Source of the DNA: Allium sativum
Lineage: Eukaryota > Streptophyta > Magnoliopsida > Asparagales > Amaryllidaceae
Length of the DNA: 64,000 bases
Direction: 5' to 3'
NCBI GenBank assembly: GCA_030737875.1
Contig: CM060912.1
Span: 208,953,231-209,017,230 of the forward strand
The translations under genes were made by a program, and so were the position numbers. Of the stretch, positions 45,869 through 55,600 are shown one piece after another. The notes beneath the pieces are model-generated. The model saw only the letters and a program-made list of their open reading frames with translations, searched no databases and was not told where the DNA came from. Positions within the stretch are counted from its first letter, which is position 1. Each line of letters opens with the position of its first letter.

Positions 45869-46640
45869 GATCGAAGTTATAGACCCTTCTTTGGTGGAAG
45901 TAATTCTTTCTTGTAAAGAACCCATTTCGGTACTAAGGGTAGGTTGATAACCCACTGCCGAAGGCATGCTCATATTTTAAGATTAAGGACCGCGAACCCT
46001 TCTGGTATTAATGAAGAGCCGAATACACCCAGATTTGGGTATTTTATGATTAAAGACCGGGACCCGTCCAGCGTTAATGAAGAGCAGAATCCACCCAGAT
46101 TTGAGTATTTTAAGATTAAAGACCGTGAACTCTTCCGGCATTAATGAAGATCCGAATCCACCCAAATTCGGGTATTTTAAAGATTGGAGACCGGGAACCC
46201 TTCTAGTATTAATGAAGAGCCGAATCCACCTAGATTCGGGTGTTTTAAGATTAAAGATAGGGAACCCTTTCGGCATTAATGAAGAGCCGAATCCATCCAG
46301 ATTTGGGTATTTTAAGATTAAAGATCGAGTACCCTTCTGGCATTAATGAAGAGCCGAATCCACCCAGTTTCGGGTATTTTAAAGATTGGAGACCGGGAAC
46401 CCTTTAGGTATTAATGAAGAGCTGAATCCACCTAGATTCGGGTATTTTAATATTAAAGACCGGGAACCCTTCCGGCATTAATGAAGACCCAAATCCAACG
46501 AGATTCGGGTATTTTAAGATTAAAGATCGGGAACCCTTCCGACATTAATAAAGAGCTGAATCCACCCAGATTCGGGTATTTTAAAGATTGGAGACCGGGA
46601 ACCCCTCTGGTATTAATGAAGTAAGTATCCCCTTCGGATT

Positions 46641-47399
46641 TGATTTGAGAAGCATAGGTTGTACATGCTTCTTGAGCCTCCCTTAGGCTTTTGATGTCAA
46701 AGTAGAGGATGTACGTGTTTTGTTGGCCACTCTCTAGGCTTGTGCGTTCGGAGCGCTTAGCTGGCTTATCCACAAGCAGGGCCTAAGGGCTTACCTGGCC
46801 TCCCTCCAGTAGACACCTTATCCTGACCATCGTAGGCGATGGTAAGGTCTTAGAAACTTAGACGGGGCCATCGTAGACACAGAAATAAGGTTTACTCTTT
46901 TGATGCTCTATACGGACCATCGTAGGCTCTGGTAGAGACTTATACGCCACCCCCTCCGAGGGGTACCCTATCCTGACCATCGCAGGTTATTAAAGGGGTT
47001 TACGTTCCCTTCTGCGGGAAACACGGAACGTAAGCAAAGGTAGGACGTGCTCTTCTGCGAGCCGAGGTAAGACGTGCTTAGCTCTAGTAGAGGAAGGGCG
47101 AACTCTTCTACGAGCAGAGGCAGGGCGTGCTAATTTTTAGATGCACCACCACGACCATTTCTGGTATGAAACGGCAGCTTACACTTTCGATGCTTTAACC
47201 CTGCCTCCTTTGGTTTGGGCATGGAGAAAGACTAACACAATCATCCCCCTCCGGGGGATGCCTTGCCCCGTCCAATTTGACGATGACGAGGGATTCAATC
47301 CTTTTTCAACTCGACCCCTTTTGGGTTTTTCTCAAGTTACTGGGAGGGTTTCCATGCCCTTGGTTATGTGATGATTTCTTGGGAGGAAAATCTTGTCCT
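46641..47399 (-). other. 3' untranslated part of element G
   Basis: There is no coding sequence. Degenerate short repeats are present: GACCATCGTAGG at 46826, 46917 and (varied) 46975, and GGTA(A/G)GACGTGCT with relatives at 47040-47130. Confidence 0.65.
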
Positions 47400-48772
47400 T
47401 TATTCTTTTACGGTTTGGAAATATGACCTCAAATGTTCCGAGTTCCATGTTCTTGGAACAAGATCACCGTTGGGCCTGCATAGCCGATATGTACCGGGTA
47501 TGACTTCTTGATGGACAATTAGGGGTCCTTACCAATTTGGACTGAGAGGACCATCTATTGGGTTTTTGGTGTTAGCCTTACTCTTCGCAACACTAATTCG
47601 CCTTTAGTGAAGGTTCTAGCTTTGACATTTGAATTGTAATATTTTGTGATCCTTCTTTGGTATTTGGTGGTTCTGATTGCAGCCTCATCCCCTAGTCCCT
47701 GTATCAAGTCTAGTGATTCTTTCCTTAACTCCTGGTTGGGGTCAAATGTGTATGCCACCCTTCTAAGTGATGAAATTTTGACATCAAACGGAAACATAGC
47801 ATCGCATCTATATGTCAGGGAAAAGGGGGTATGTCCCGTAGCTGTCTTGGTAGAAGTTCTATATGCCCATAGCACTAGAGGCAGCTCTTCTGCCCAATTT
47901 CCTTTGGCTTGATTTAGGCGCTTCTTAAGGATTGTTTTAATGGTATTATTTGCAGCTTCCACAACTCCGTTAGCTTTCGGGTGGGCTACTAAGGAGAAAC
48001 TTTTGATAGTTCCATTTCTCTTATAGAATCAGGTGAACTCTTCGCTCTCGAATTGTGTTCCGTTGTCCGATATGATCTTATGAGGGATTCCGAAGCGGGT
48101 AACGATATTTTTTATTACGAATCTTAATACCTTTTTAGATGTGATAGTCGGAAGGGGTTCTGCCTCCATCAACTTGGTGAAGTAGTCGATAGCTACTACG
48201 ACATATTTAGCTCCACCCTTGGTGAGTGGCAGGGGCCCAATTAAATCTATCACCCATACATCGAAAGGCCAGGGGCTCGATATAGTGGTTAGGTCGCTGG
48301 GAGGAAGCCATGGCACCTTAGAGTATTTCTGACATTTATCACATCTCTTGACGTACTCGACCGCTTGACTAACCATCCGTGGCCAATAATAACCTGGTCG
48401 CATGACCCTTTTGGTAAGCTTTATCCCGCTGGAATGGTCCCCGCATAATCCTTCATGAGCTTCTTTTAATAGGCTAAGTCCATCTTCGGAACTTACACAC
48501 CTTAAATAAGATAGTGGATAACCCTTTTTATAAAGTACGTCGTCTATGATCACAAATGTGGAAGCTTGGTGTTTTATCTTTCTTGCATCTAGCTTACTAA
48601 GGGGTAATGTCTCTCTTAGGAGGTAGTCCACTATGGGTGTCATCCACATAGTTTCATGTTGGTGGCGTGTTTCCATTATGGGGGATTTCCTCTCGGACTT
48701 TCCTTCTTGGTCTTCTCCATCTCCACTTCTCACAACTTGGGATTTGGTCAAAACTAACAACTCTTTTCCCAT
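47400..48772 (-). pseudogene. Integrase of element G
   Basis: Integrase joins element cDNA into the chromosome. An open piece (48772-48029) holds the zinc-binding N-terminal region (HEGLCGDHSSG, later CDKCQK) and the catalytic core. Asp1 is in VIDLIGPLP and Asp2 in SDNGTQF. The frame meets one stop just after SEEFT, then continues with VVEAANNTIK, which supplies the catalytic Glu of the D,D(35)E triad, and WAYRTSTKTATGHTPFSL. A further stop follows near 47555, then GPLSPNW and PGTYRL of the C-terminal domain, ending at 47400. The catalytic residues remain, and the gene is inactive only through nonsense changes. Confidence 0.88.
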
Positions 48773-48777
48773 TCCGA

Positions 48778-49287
48778 TTATTCATGTTTGATACTAGGCT
48801 TTTCCCGATATCCCACCGGCACTATTCGGGTTTCGAGGGCTCTTCGGGAGCTGACTAATTTAGCTAGTGAATCTGCTTGGCCGTTCTTCCCATGGGGTAT
48901 TTGATGAACTGAGAAATCCTCAAATAGGGAAAGCATCTTTAATACCCTCTTCATGTATAGGATGAGCCGCTTGTCCTTGGTTTGATATGTCTGTTTTACT
49001 TGGTTTACCATTAGTTGCGAATCGCTGAAGATTTCTATCCTCGGTATCTTCAACTATAGAGTTAGATTCAAACCAGCTATCATGGATTCGTACTCATCCA
49101 CATTGTTAGTTGTCGGGGACCCTAACTTCATGGCGTAATGCAAGCGGTGTCCGACAAGGGTGATTATAATGTAGCCTGCCCCTGCTCCTTTCTCGTTGGA
49201 AGCTCCATCTACAAAGAGCTGCAATTTGGTCTTTAAGTCATTTTCTTTAACCGACTGTTTTGAAATGAAGTTCGTGCACTCGTTCAC
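48778..49287 (-). pseudogene. Second (archaeal-type) RNase H of element G
   Basis: This domain before integrase marks Tat-lineage elements. Two open pieces, separated by a stop near 49054, contain the four acidic catalytic residues: Asp in FVDGASN, Glu in NNVDEYESMIAGL, Asp in FSDSQLMVNQV and Asp in GQADSLAKL. The domain length (about 150 residues) is normal. It presumably degrades RNA of the RNA-DNA hybrid alongside the first RNase H. Confidence 0.85.
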
Positions 49288-49360
49288 GAAATCTGCGAGA
49301 GCTTTCCTTTGATTGATGCCCTAGGGTGGAACTCAATTTCGTATTGGCTCAGTTCATACC

Positions 49361-49924
49361 CTATTTAATTAGTCTCCCTGAGGTTTCCAGTTTGCTAAAC
49401 ACTTGTTCGAGCGGGAAGCTAGTTAAAACTTTAGTAGGGTGAGCCTGGAAATAACCTCTGAGCTTGCATGTGGTAAGGATTAAGCAATATGCTAGTTTCT
49501 CTATGACGGGGTATTGGGTTTCCGCGTCCTTTAGCTTTCGACTAACATAATAGATAGGATGTTGAGTCCCATTATCCTCTCTTATCAGGACTGAACTTAC
49601 TGCATGTTCGGAGACAGCCATGTATAGGTATAGATCTTCTCCCTTCTTGGGACTGGAAAAAATCGGAGGTGTTCCCATATAAACTTTCAATTCCTGGAAT
49701 GCCTTCCTGCACTCCTCGTTCCATTCAAAATTCTTCTTTTTCTTTATGACATCGAAGAAATGAACACATTTATCGGTGGCTTTGGAAATGAACCTACTGA
49801 GCGCCGCTACCTTCCCATTTAGGCTCATGACTTCCTTACTTGTTTTAGGTTCCTTCATGTCCTTAGTGGCTTGTATTTGGTCGGGGATAGATTCAATTCC
49901 TTGCTCGCTTACCACATATCCCAA
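49361..49924 (-). pseudogene. RT thumb and first RNase H of element G
   Basis: The frame continues from the RT after one stop (KYSFGV, stop, SRKFLGYVV). GYVVSEQGIE closes the RT. FEWNEECRKAFQELK and YLYMAVSEHAVSSVLIRED belong to the RNase H-like domain of gypsy polyproteins, and HPIYYVSRKLKDAETQYPVI is its conserved signature. The first RNase H keeps its overall fold motifs, although the first catalytic Asp position reads YLYMAVSE, where many gypsy elements have YLAVS or YLDAS. Confidence 0.85.
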
Positions 49925-50500
49925 AAACTTCCTCGATCAAACCCCGAAAGAATACTTTTGAGGGTTTAGCTTCATCTGGTAACTTCTCAAGACACCGAAC
50001 ATTTCTTCCAGACCTTTTAGATGATCTTCTGTTTTGGTGGACTTCACTAGCATGTCATCTCCATATACTTCCATATTGCGCCCTATCTGTTCTTGGAACA
50101 TTCTGTTTACTAGCCTTTGGTATGTTGCACCTGCATTCCTCAAACCAAAGGGCATTACTTTATAACAAAATGTTCTCCAGTCGGTGATAAAGCTTGTATG
50201 TTCCTCGTCAGGTCTGTGCATCGGGATTTGGTTGTACCCCAAATAAGCGTCCATAAGGGATAGTATATTGTGTCCACTCATGACATCAACCAACTGATCG
50301 ATCCATGGGAGAGGGGTAACAATCTATCGAACAAGCTTTGTTTAAATCCGTGTAATCAACATACGTCATCCACTTCCCATTAGACTTCTTCACCAGCACG
50401 AGATTGGCTTACCATTTCAGGTAAAAGACCTCTCGAATAAACCCGTTAGCTTCAAACCTTTTGAATTCCTCCTTCAGGGCCTTTATCCGGTCTCTATTAT
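49925..50500 (-). pseudogene. Reverse transcriptase of element G
   Basis: The N-terminal part (GFIREVFYLKW, LVLVKKSNGKW, VDYTDLNKAC) lies near 50460-50340 in a frame with a stop. After a shift, 50293-49937 gives LSLMDAYLGYNQIPMH, then CYKVMPFGLRNAGATYQRLV and the active-site region VYGDDMLVKS. The expected motif is YVDD, so the residue between Tyr and the two Asp residues is changed to Gly. Both metal-binding Asp residues are kept. Confidence 0.9.
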
Positions 50501-51010
50501 ATTGCCTCTTCTTCTGTCGAACCAGGGTTATTGAAGGGTCGATGTTTAAGGTATGGCTCATAATTGAAGGGTCGATACCAACCATGTCTTAATGGGTCCA
50601 GGCGAAAACATCTTCGTTGAGCTATAGGAAGCGGATTAAGTCGCTTCGGAGAGGTTCCGTCAGCCTTTTCCTTATGTTGATGACCTTCGATTTATCCTTC
50701 GGATCAATGTTCACTTCTTCTACTTCTTCTATTGGTTTTATCATTTCGATGTCTCCGCTAGAGTCCAAATATGTGATGATTTCTCCTTCTTCAGTTGACT
50801 TTACCTAATCGGACCTTTTCCTCTTCCTTTCCAAAGAAGCGTACCTATCATTGGTGCATTTGTTTGTCTTATTTATTTTTATCTTAGCTTCGAATGAGGG
50901 ACGTAAGAATCCATTATCTGATGGCATAAAAACAGTAGAAAAATCAAAATACGAAGAATAATCCCTTTTCTATTTTCAACCGTCGCGAAGCGCAACTCGC
51001 GGGAGCTAAA
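50501..51010 (-). other. Linker between protease and RT of element G
   Basis: Decayed reading frames (for example DPLRHGWYRP and NPGSTEEEAI) correspond to the poorly conserved pol linker. No separate gene was seen. Confidence 0.6.
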
Positions 51011-51559
51011 CTATTCTCCCCTGATGGTACCCCATCCCTGTTTGATTAGAAATTTTAACATGAGATATCTGAAAGAAACGAATGCATCCGTCTCCACTAA
51101 ACACGGTCGCCCGAAGAAGGCGTTGTAATAGGGTGGCTGATCAATCACGACGAAGAGAGTTTCGAAAGTCTTGTAAAGAGGGGACATCCCCACTTGAACC
51201 AGGAGGTTGATTTGACCCACCGGAGTTGTCCCTTTGTTGTTGAATCCGAAAATTGTTTCATTGCTGGGCTCCATCTTCTTTTCGGAAATTCCCATCTGAT
51301 CAAAGGCGTGTTTGAAGATGACATTGACAGCGCTTCCGGTATCCACCAATATTTTAGAAATGACCGAAAGCCCTATCAGCGTTGTTATCATAAGGGTGTC
51401 ATTATGTGGGTGACGTACCCCTTTCTTCATCTCTTCCAGAGAGACTACCAGGTTATGCATTTTGAGGGCATAGTGCGCGCTCTTCAATGATGGTTCTTCC
51501 TGGATGGAGAAGATTGCCTCCAAGGCTCCCTTAATGTTTGGGTTCTGTCCTTCAGACAA
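51011..51559 (-). pseudogene. Aspartic protease of element G
   Basis: The open 182-codon piece carries the retropepsin active site ILVDTGSAVNVIF near residue 70, followed by FVVIDQPPYYNAFFGRP, the usual (Y)NAILGRP-like segment of gypsy proteases, here FFGRP. It would cleave the polyprotein. It is the least damaged domain of G, but the frame closes with a stop at 51011 before the RT. Confidence 0.85.
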
Positions 51560-51671
51560 CTACTGGCGGGGTGTGGCCCCCGTGAATCACATTGACTTGG
51601 TTTACGGGAGGCCCCAAATCCAGGCTGCTCTCCCCTATAGTACCTCCTATTGTATTCACTGAGACCTTCTA

Positions 51672-53145
51672 CTATCCTCCTGGGCGTTGAGTTGATGCTG
51701 TTTTGTTTGAAACAAATTCCTTCTGGTGTCCCTCCCGGATCAGCTTTTGGATAATCCTATCCAATACCTTGCACTCGTCGGTCGTGTGCCTGTTGGCTTT
51801 ATGAAACTCGCAATATTTACCACTGGCATGAGGTTCGGGGAAATTTTTGGCTTTGAACGAAATGGGGAAGTTATTGACCCTTTCTTTTGCAATAGAATAC
51901 ACATATGAGATGGGATTGTTCAAGGCAACTGAGTTGGTGTTGGAGTCTTCCCATCTCGGCTTCTTTTGATTTCCTTCCGGAAGCTTTCGCCCAAAGTTCG
52001 GCCTTCCTCCTGCCCCTCAAGGCCCGAACTTTCTCTTCGTGAAGTACAACTCATCCATGCGGATAAACATTTCAGCCTGGAAATGGAAGTCTTGTAATTC
52101 CTTGTAGCCGTAGACATATAACTCCTTCCAGAAGGGGGTGTTCTCAATCAACCCTGAGTGTACGGCGATCAGCTTATCGCGGTCATTCATATCCTTGGCC
52201 TTTGAGGCTTCGATGTTGAACCTTTTCAAATAGTCCCCTAGAGACTCCCCTTGCCTCTGTTTGATGTTGGCGACGACCGTATAGTCTATGGTTGGATCTT
52301 TGTAAATGCAAAACTGCATGGAGAATTCGTAGGAGAATTGTTTCCACGATTAAATGTTGTTTTTCCTATACTGGCGATACCACTTTGTCGCTGCCCTTTG
52401 GAAGGTCACTGGGAAGAGGTGGCACTTGACGGCTCCGGAAGCATTGTAAAATTCATCTGGCTATCGAAAGCCGTCAGATGATCGTCGGGGTCAGTTGTTC
52501 CAAGATATTTCATGGTGGGAACTTTGACTCTTGACGACATTATGGTGTTCATAATCTCATCGATGAATGGTGCTACTCTTTCGTTGTCATTAACCTTGTC
52601 ATCATGGGTTCTCTTCCCCTTGCTTCCCAGCAAGTCCTTAACGGTTTTCTGAGCTACATCTTTGATGTAAACTTCCATGTTGTCATAGTTTTCTCTTTTG
52701 GCATCACAGCCTTTGGAGGTGGAGCTCCCAGATTGTTCCTGCTCGCACTAGTTCCCTTGATGATCTACTCCCGTCAGTTGAGACATCATTTTCTTAGAAG
52801 AGGTTGCCTTAAGCTTTTCCTTTAGTTCTGATTGTTGAACAGGGGCCTTCCTTTTCGGAGACTCATTTGTCTCTCTCTGACTAGATCTGGTGAGTTTTGA
52901 GGACTTTTGCGCTTGGATAGCGTCAACCTTAGCATGCATTTCTTAGAGTTACTTTTCCAAGACCGAAATCCTTGCGACATTATATTCCATGGCATTTGAG
53001 TCTGGTGGCGGTTGCGGACTGGATGTGGTTCCCTTTTCCATGTTATTTGGGTTGTTTGATGGACTCTAATTTCCTTCAAGGGTGGCATTGGAACCAGCTT
53101 TTTGCTTTGATCCTTCAATCTCTTCGATTTCATCTTTCCTACCAT
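51672..53145 (-). pseudogene. Gag of element G
   Basis: It starts near 53145 (MVGKMKSKRLKDQ), with a charged N-terminus. The capsid part shows PFIDEIMNTIMSSRVKVPTM, GTTDPDDHLTAFDSQMNF (52590-52440) and, after a frameshift, KQRQGESLGDYLKRFNIEAS (52270-52200), the retrotransposon gag domain. The end carries YCEFHKANRHTTDECKVLD, a C-x2-H...H-x4-C nucleocapsid-like motif seen in Tat elements, near 51810-51750. At least three frame changes separate the blocks. Confidence 0.85.
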
Positions 53146-53204
53146 GGAGCAATAAACACGCCAAATTAGTTTTTACAAAGTAATCGCAAGGTCGGAGGTT
53201 CAGG

Positions 53205-53221
53205 CCCTCCTTCTAGTGCCA
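53205..53221 (-). other. Primer-binding site of element G
   Basis: The minus strand reads TGGCACTAGAAGGAGGG, three bases past the 5' LTR end. TGG fits the CCA end of a tRNA. Which tRNA primes was not determined. Confidence 0.7.
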
Positions 53222-53224
53222 AAA

Positions 53225-54781
53225 TGTTAACAACATTTTTTGCTAACACCTGGATTGCAATATGTAAGGCGTGTATTCATAGGATTTTCATCGTCCTGAC
53301 TCAGGGTTACCAGGATATGGTCCTAGGCCTGCAATTCTAAGTCGAGCTGCCTTTCCCAGGACATCAAACTCTTAAAACCTAGCGGACGTTCATCTCGTTC
53401 CAAAAGGGATGAGCATCGTGCTTATTGCATGATGGTTTTTAAATTTGACCTTAGGAAAGTCATTTAACTTGATATTGTTATACTCCATGGGATTGATGAT
53501 TTCCTGAGTCATGATGATGAAATTATGTACTACAATAAGAAGAAAACAAGCGAACATTTCCCTTGAGTTCAAGGACGAAGTCATCGTAATATTCGTCAAT
53601 GTCGGTGATCCTTTCCGTGTCAGATCCTCTCAAGAGAGGGACCTGAGTCACAATGGAGATCGGGTTAAGAATTCGTAGACGATTTCCTTACATCAATGTA
53701 CGTGAAGCATCAGGCTCAATATGAGAATATTGACCAGTCATGGAGGATCCTTATGGCAAGGAGAACGATACTTTGTGTTTCCACAATGACTTCTTCCTCC
53801 ACCTCCATGATGCCTTGGTTGATTTTCTCATCAGAAAGGTTAGTGTTAACTCCCTGTTTCATTATTATGGCACAACATGATTAATGAATAGCAAGATGTA
53901 TAAGATTCGGAATCCTCCATTCATAGTTTAGAGATATATTACAAGAATTCATAGTTTGCTTCTCTTGAGAAGAAAAGAACTAATTTGAGAAATGAAAAGT
54001 GTGTCCCTTTTTATTGAGCTCCTGGGTTTCTATTTATAGAGAATCCGGGGTGCCTTTATCAGTAGGGTGTTCGGTTCGAATGATTCCTGTCAGCTGCTAT
54101 TTTTCTTGGTCTCAGGTATTTGGCTGTCAGTCATCCTCATGGTGTCGGCATGTTCTTCAAAGCGAGGGTCCCAGGTGAATTGGAAGCCTCCCCAAGGCGG
54201 GAAGGAGCTTGTTGCCGAGACCGATTGCGGAGGCATTTCGAATTTCTCGGCGGATTCTCCCAAGTATCAGCCCTTTAGCGTAAACTTCTAGATGTAGGCT
54301 TTCAGCTTTATCATGGGTACTTAGAGGGGCCCGCCCTCACGACGTACATGTACACCCGCCAAATTAGAACCGTTGATGGTTCAGATACTAGGTGGATTAG
54401 TACGTGTAGCATGTATCCTTACTTTGAGTCTTGGCTTAGCCTTCCGGTTTGACTCCCTGGAAGGTAGCTTCCGGTGATGTCCATGTTACTAATGAAGGTA
54501 ACTCCTTAGTTATCTATGGAGTAGTTTTTCAGGAGTCAATTACAGACCATCTTTATGCTCTGACCCGATACTCTTCCACTTCTGATGTGTTGGCGTTACA
54601 TCGGTTAATCCCTGGAGGGTAGACCATGCTGGATGAACTTTTGTTGTTGCTCTGTAGGTTTCGGGCCCCTTCTTTTCAAAGGGGTATCGGCCTGAGTTGC
54701 TCTCGAATTCTTCATCCCTTCCTTATATTTCTTCGACATCCCTTACTGTCAACCTGCGCTAAGATCATTTTGGTAATAACA
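53225..54781 (-). repeat. 5' LTR of element G
   Basis: 1557 bp. The plus strand begins TGTTAACAACATT and ends GGTAATAACA. A minus-strand TATA box lies at 54038-54031. It is homologous to the two halves 31212-32144 and 44184-44816 and shows the uninterrupted insertion site of element A at about 54145-54155. Confidence 0.9.
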
Positions 54782-54786
54782 TAGTA
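54782..54786. repeat. Target-site duplication of element G, right copy
   Basis: TAGTA; partner GAGTA at 31207-31211. Confidence 0.6.
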
Positions 54787-54802
54787 CTTTTAGGAGAGCA
54801 AG

Positions 54803-55600
54803 TGTTAACCCTCTTATAGGCCATAGCTGATTTAACTGAACTTAGGGAATTAAAATGAAACTGAAATAACTTAAAACTTGGAAGGATCACTTAAAAGGTG
54901 CTGGTGAACAACTTGGATAAAGTTGCACTTCCATAAGAGACAAGTCCTATATTTACCCCCAAGCCATATGGATGATTCGATCCCGACTTATGCCGACTCA
55001 TCTAGTGACTACTTCTTACTTCGTGCCTTGATCAATCTACTTTAGTACTTCATGCCTATTTGTTTGTGCAAGGATCAAATGTTTTACTCTAAAAATTGAC
55101 TTAGTGCAACGGGCCAAGGTAATGGATTAATAAGAGACCGCAAAATGTAACTTAAAGATGGATATAAGGAAAAACAAAAGAGTTTACTGAAAATTAGTTA
55201 AGCCACATGACTCGACCATGACTCATAGCAGTGAGTTGGCAATGTGTTATCCTCATGAATCATCATGATGCGACTTCTAGTGGACACCCTACTCATCTTC
55301 TTGAATATCCTACTATTAATAAATTGAAAGAAATTACTTTGTTGGCTTCGTTTCACTTCTTCTTTTCTCTCCTCTTTTCGACTTATGCTAACTTATTCTT
55401 ACATAGATTTGAGGATATACTAACTGTAATCTGGAAAAATTCTACTTGAATCTCATAATTGATTGCAGTGGACGAAGGCTAGAGTATGCCAAACTGCTAA
55501 CAAAGTTCTACGTCTCTTCTAGTATTTTCTGTTTTTTTGCTTGTGTCCAGATTGGTGTTTTCCACTTAGATTTTGGGTGTTATCCCAATTCGAATTAACA
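54803..55600 (+). repeat. 3' LTR of element H
   Basis: 798 bp, starting TGTTAACC and ending CGAATTAACA. It is homologous to 27516-28393 (for example TTTAACTGAACTTAGGGAAT against TTCAACTGAACTTTGAGAAT). It is preceded by the purine-rich TTTTAGGAGAGCAAG. Confidence 0.7.

Larger units (their letters stand above)
45163..45969. other. Mosaic of plastid DNA fragments (NUPT-like)
   Basis: Within about 0.8 kb are pieces of psaB (minus), trnM-CAU (plus), ycf2 (minus), rps4 (minus) and rpoA (plus), joined with almost no spacer. These genes are not adjacent in this arrangement in typical angiosperm plastomes, so several fragments were ligated, either in the nucleus or earlier in a mitochondrial genome. 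The short edges 45163-45220 and 45869-45969 were not assigned. Confidence 0.82.
45061..46640. repeat. 67-bp satellite of element G, split by plastid DNA
   Basis: A 67-68-bp unit with ATTAATGAAGAGCCGAATCC, ACCCAGATTCGGGTATTTTA and AGATTAAAGACCGGGAACCC repeats about nine to ten times from 45970 to 46620. One to two further units lie at 45061-45162. The units between are replaced by about 0.8 kb of plastid-derived sequence. CCCAGATTCGGG makes each unit partly self-complementary. Short frames on both strands follow the repeat and are not genes. Confidence 0.88.
31212..54781 (-). mobile_element. Element G: Tat-type Ty3/gypsy retrotransposon with dual RNase H
   Basis: On the minus strand the order is 5' LTR (54781-53225), primer site TGGCACTAGAAGGAGGG (53221-53205), gag, protease, RT, RNase H, a second (archaeal-type) RNase H, integrase, a satellite-bearing 3' region, a polypurine tract at about 44832-44817, and the 3' LTR (44816-31212). 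The 3' LTR is split by element A. RT-RH-aRH-INT order with a second RNase H before integrase marks the Tat lineage. Without A the element is about 11.5 kb. Every coding block carries stops or frameshifts, so it is not autonomous now. It is inserted in the interior of element H. Confidence 0.9.
27516..55600 (+). mobile_element. Ty3/gypsy element H, host of element G
   Basis: LTRs at 27516-28393 (TGTTAGCC...AATCAACA) and 54803-55600 (TGTTAACC...AATTAACA) are collinear. Both contain AAAAGAGTTT, CGACTCATCTT-type blocks and the terminal TGTTAT(T)CCAATTxxxAA(T)(T/C). After the left LTR comes TTTTGGTGCTTTCATTAAG, a primer region typical of a set of plant gypsy elements. It is followed by a decayed gag. 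A purine-rich tract (TTTTAGGAGAGCAAG) precedes the right LTR. Nearly all of pol is missing, and the interior is occupied by element G (31212-54781). The LTRs are markedly diverged, so H is old. No target duplication was found. Confidence 0.7.

Noticed and set aside
45970..46620. CRISPR-like or coding interpretation of the 67-bp repeats (frames of 66-106 codons)
   Set aside because: The repeats are degenerate along their whole length without spacers. Frames on both strands simply follow the unit.
46453..46773. Resemblance of short peptides here to a protein family
   Set aside because: The residues are the translated 67-bp satellite, with no independent similarity.
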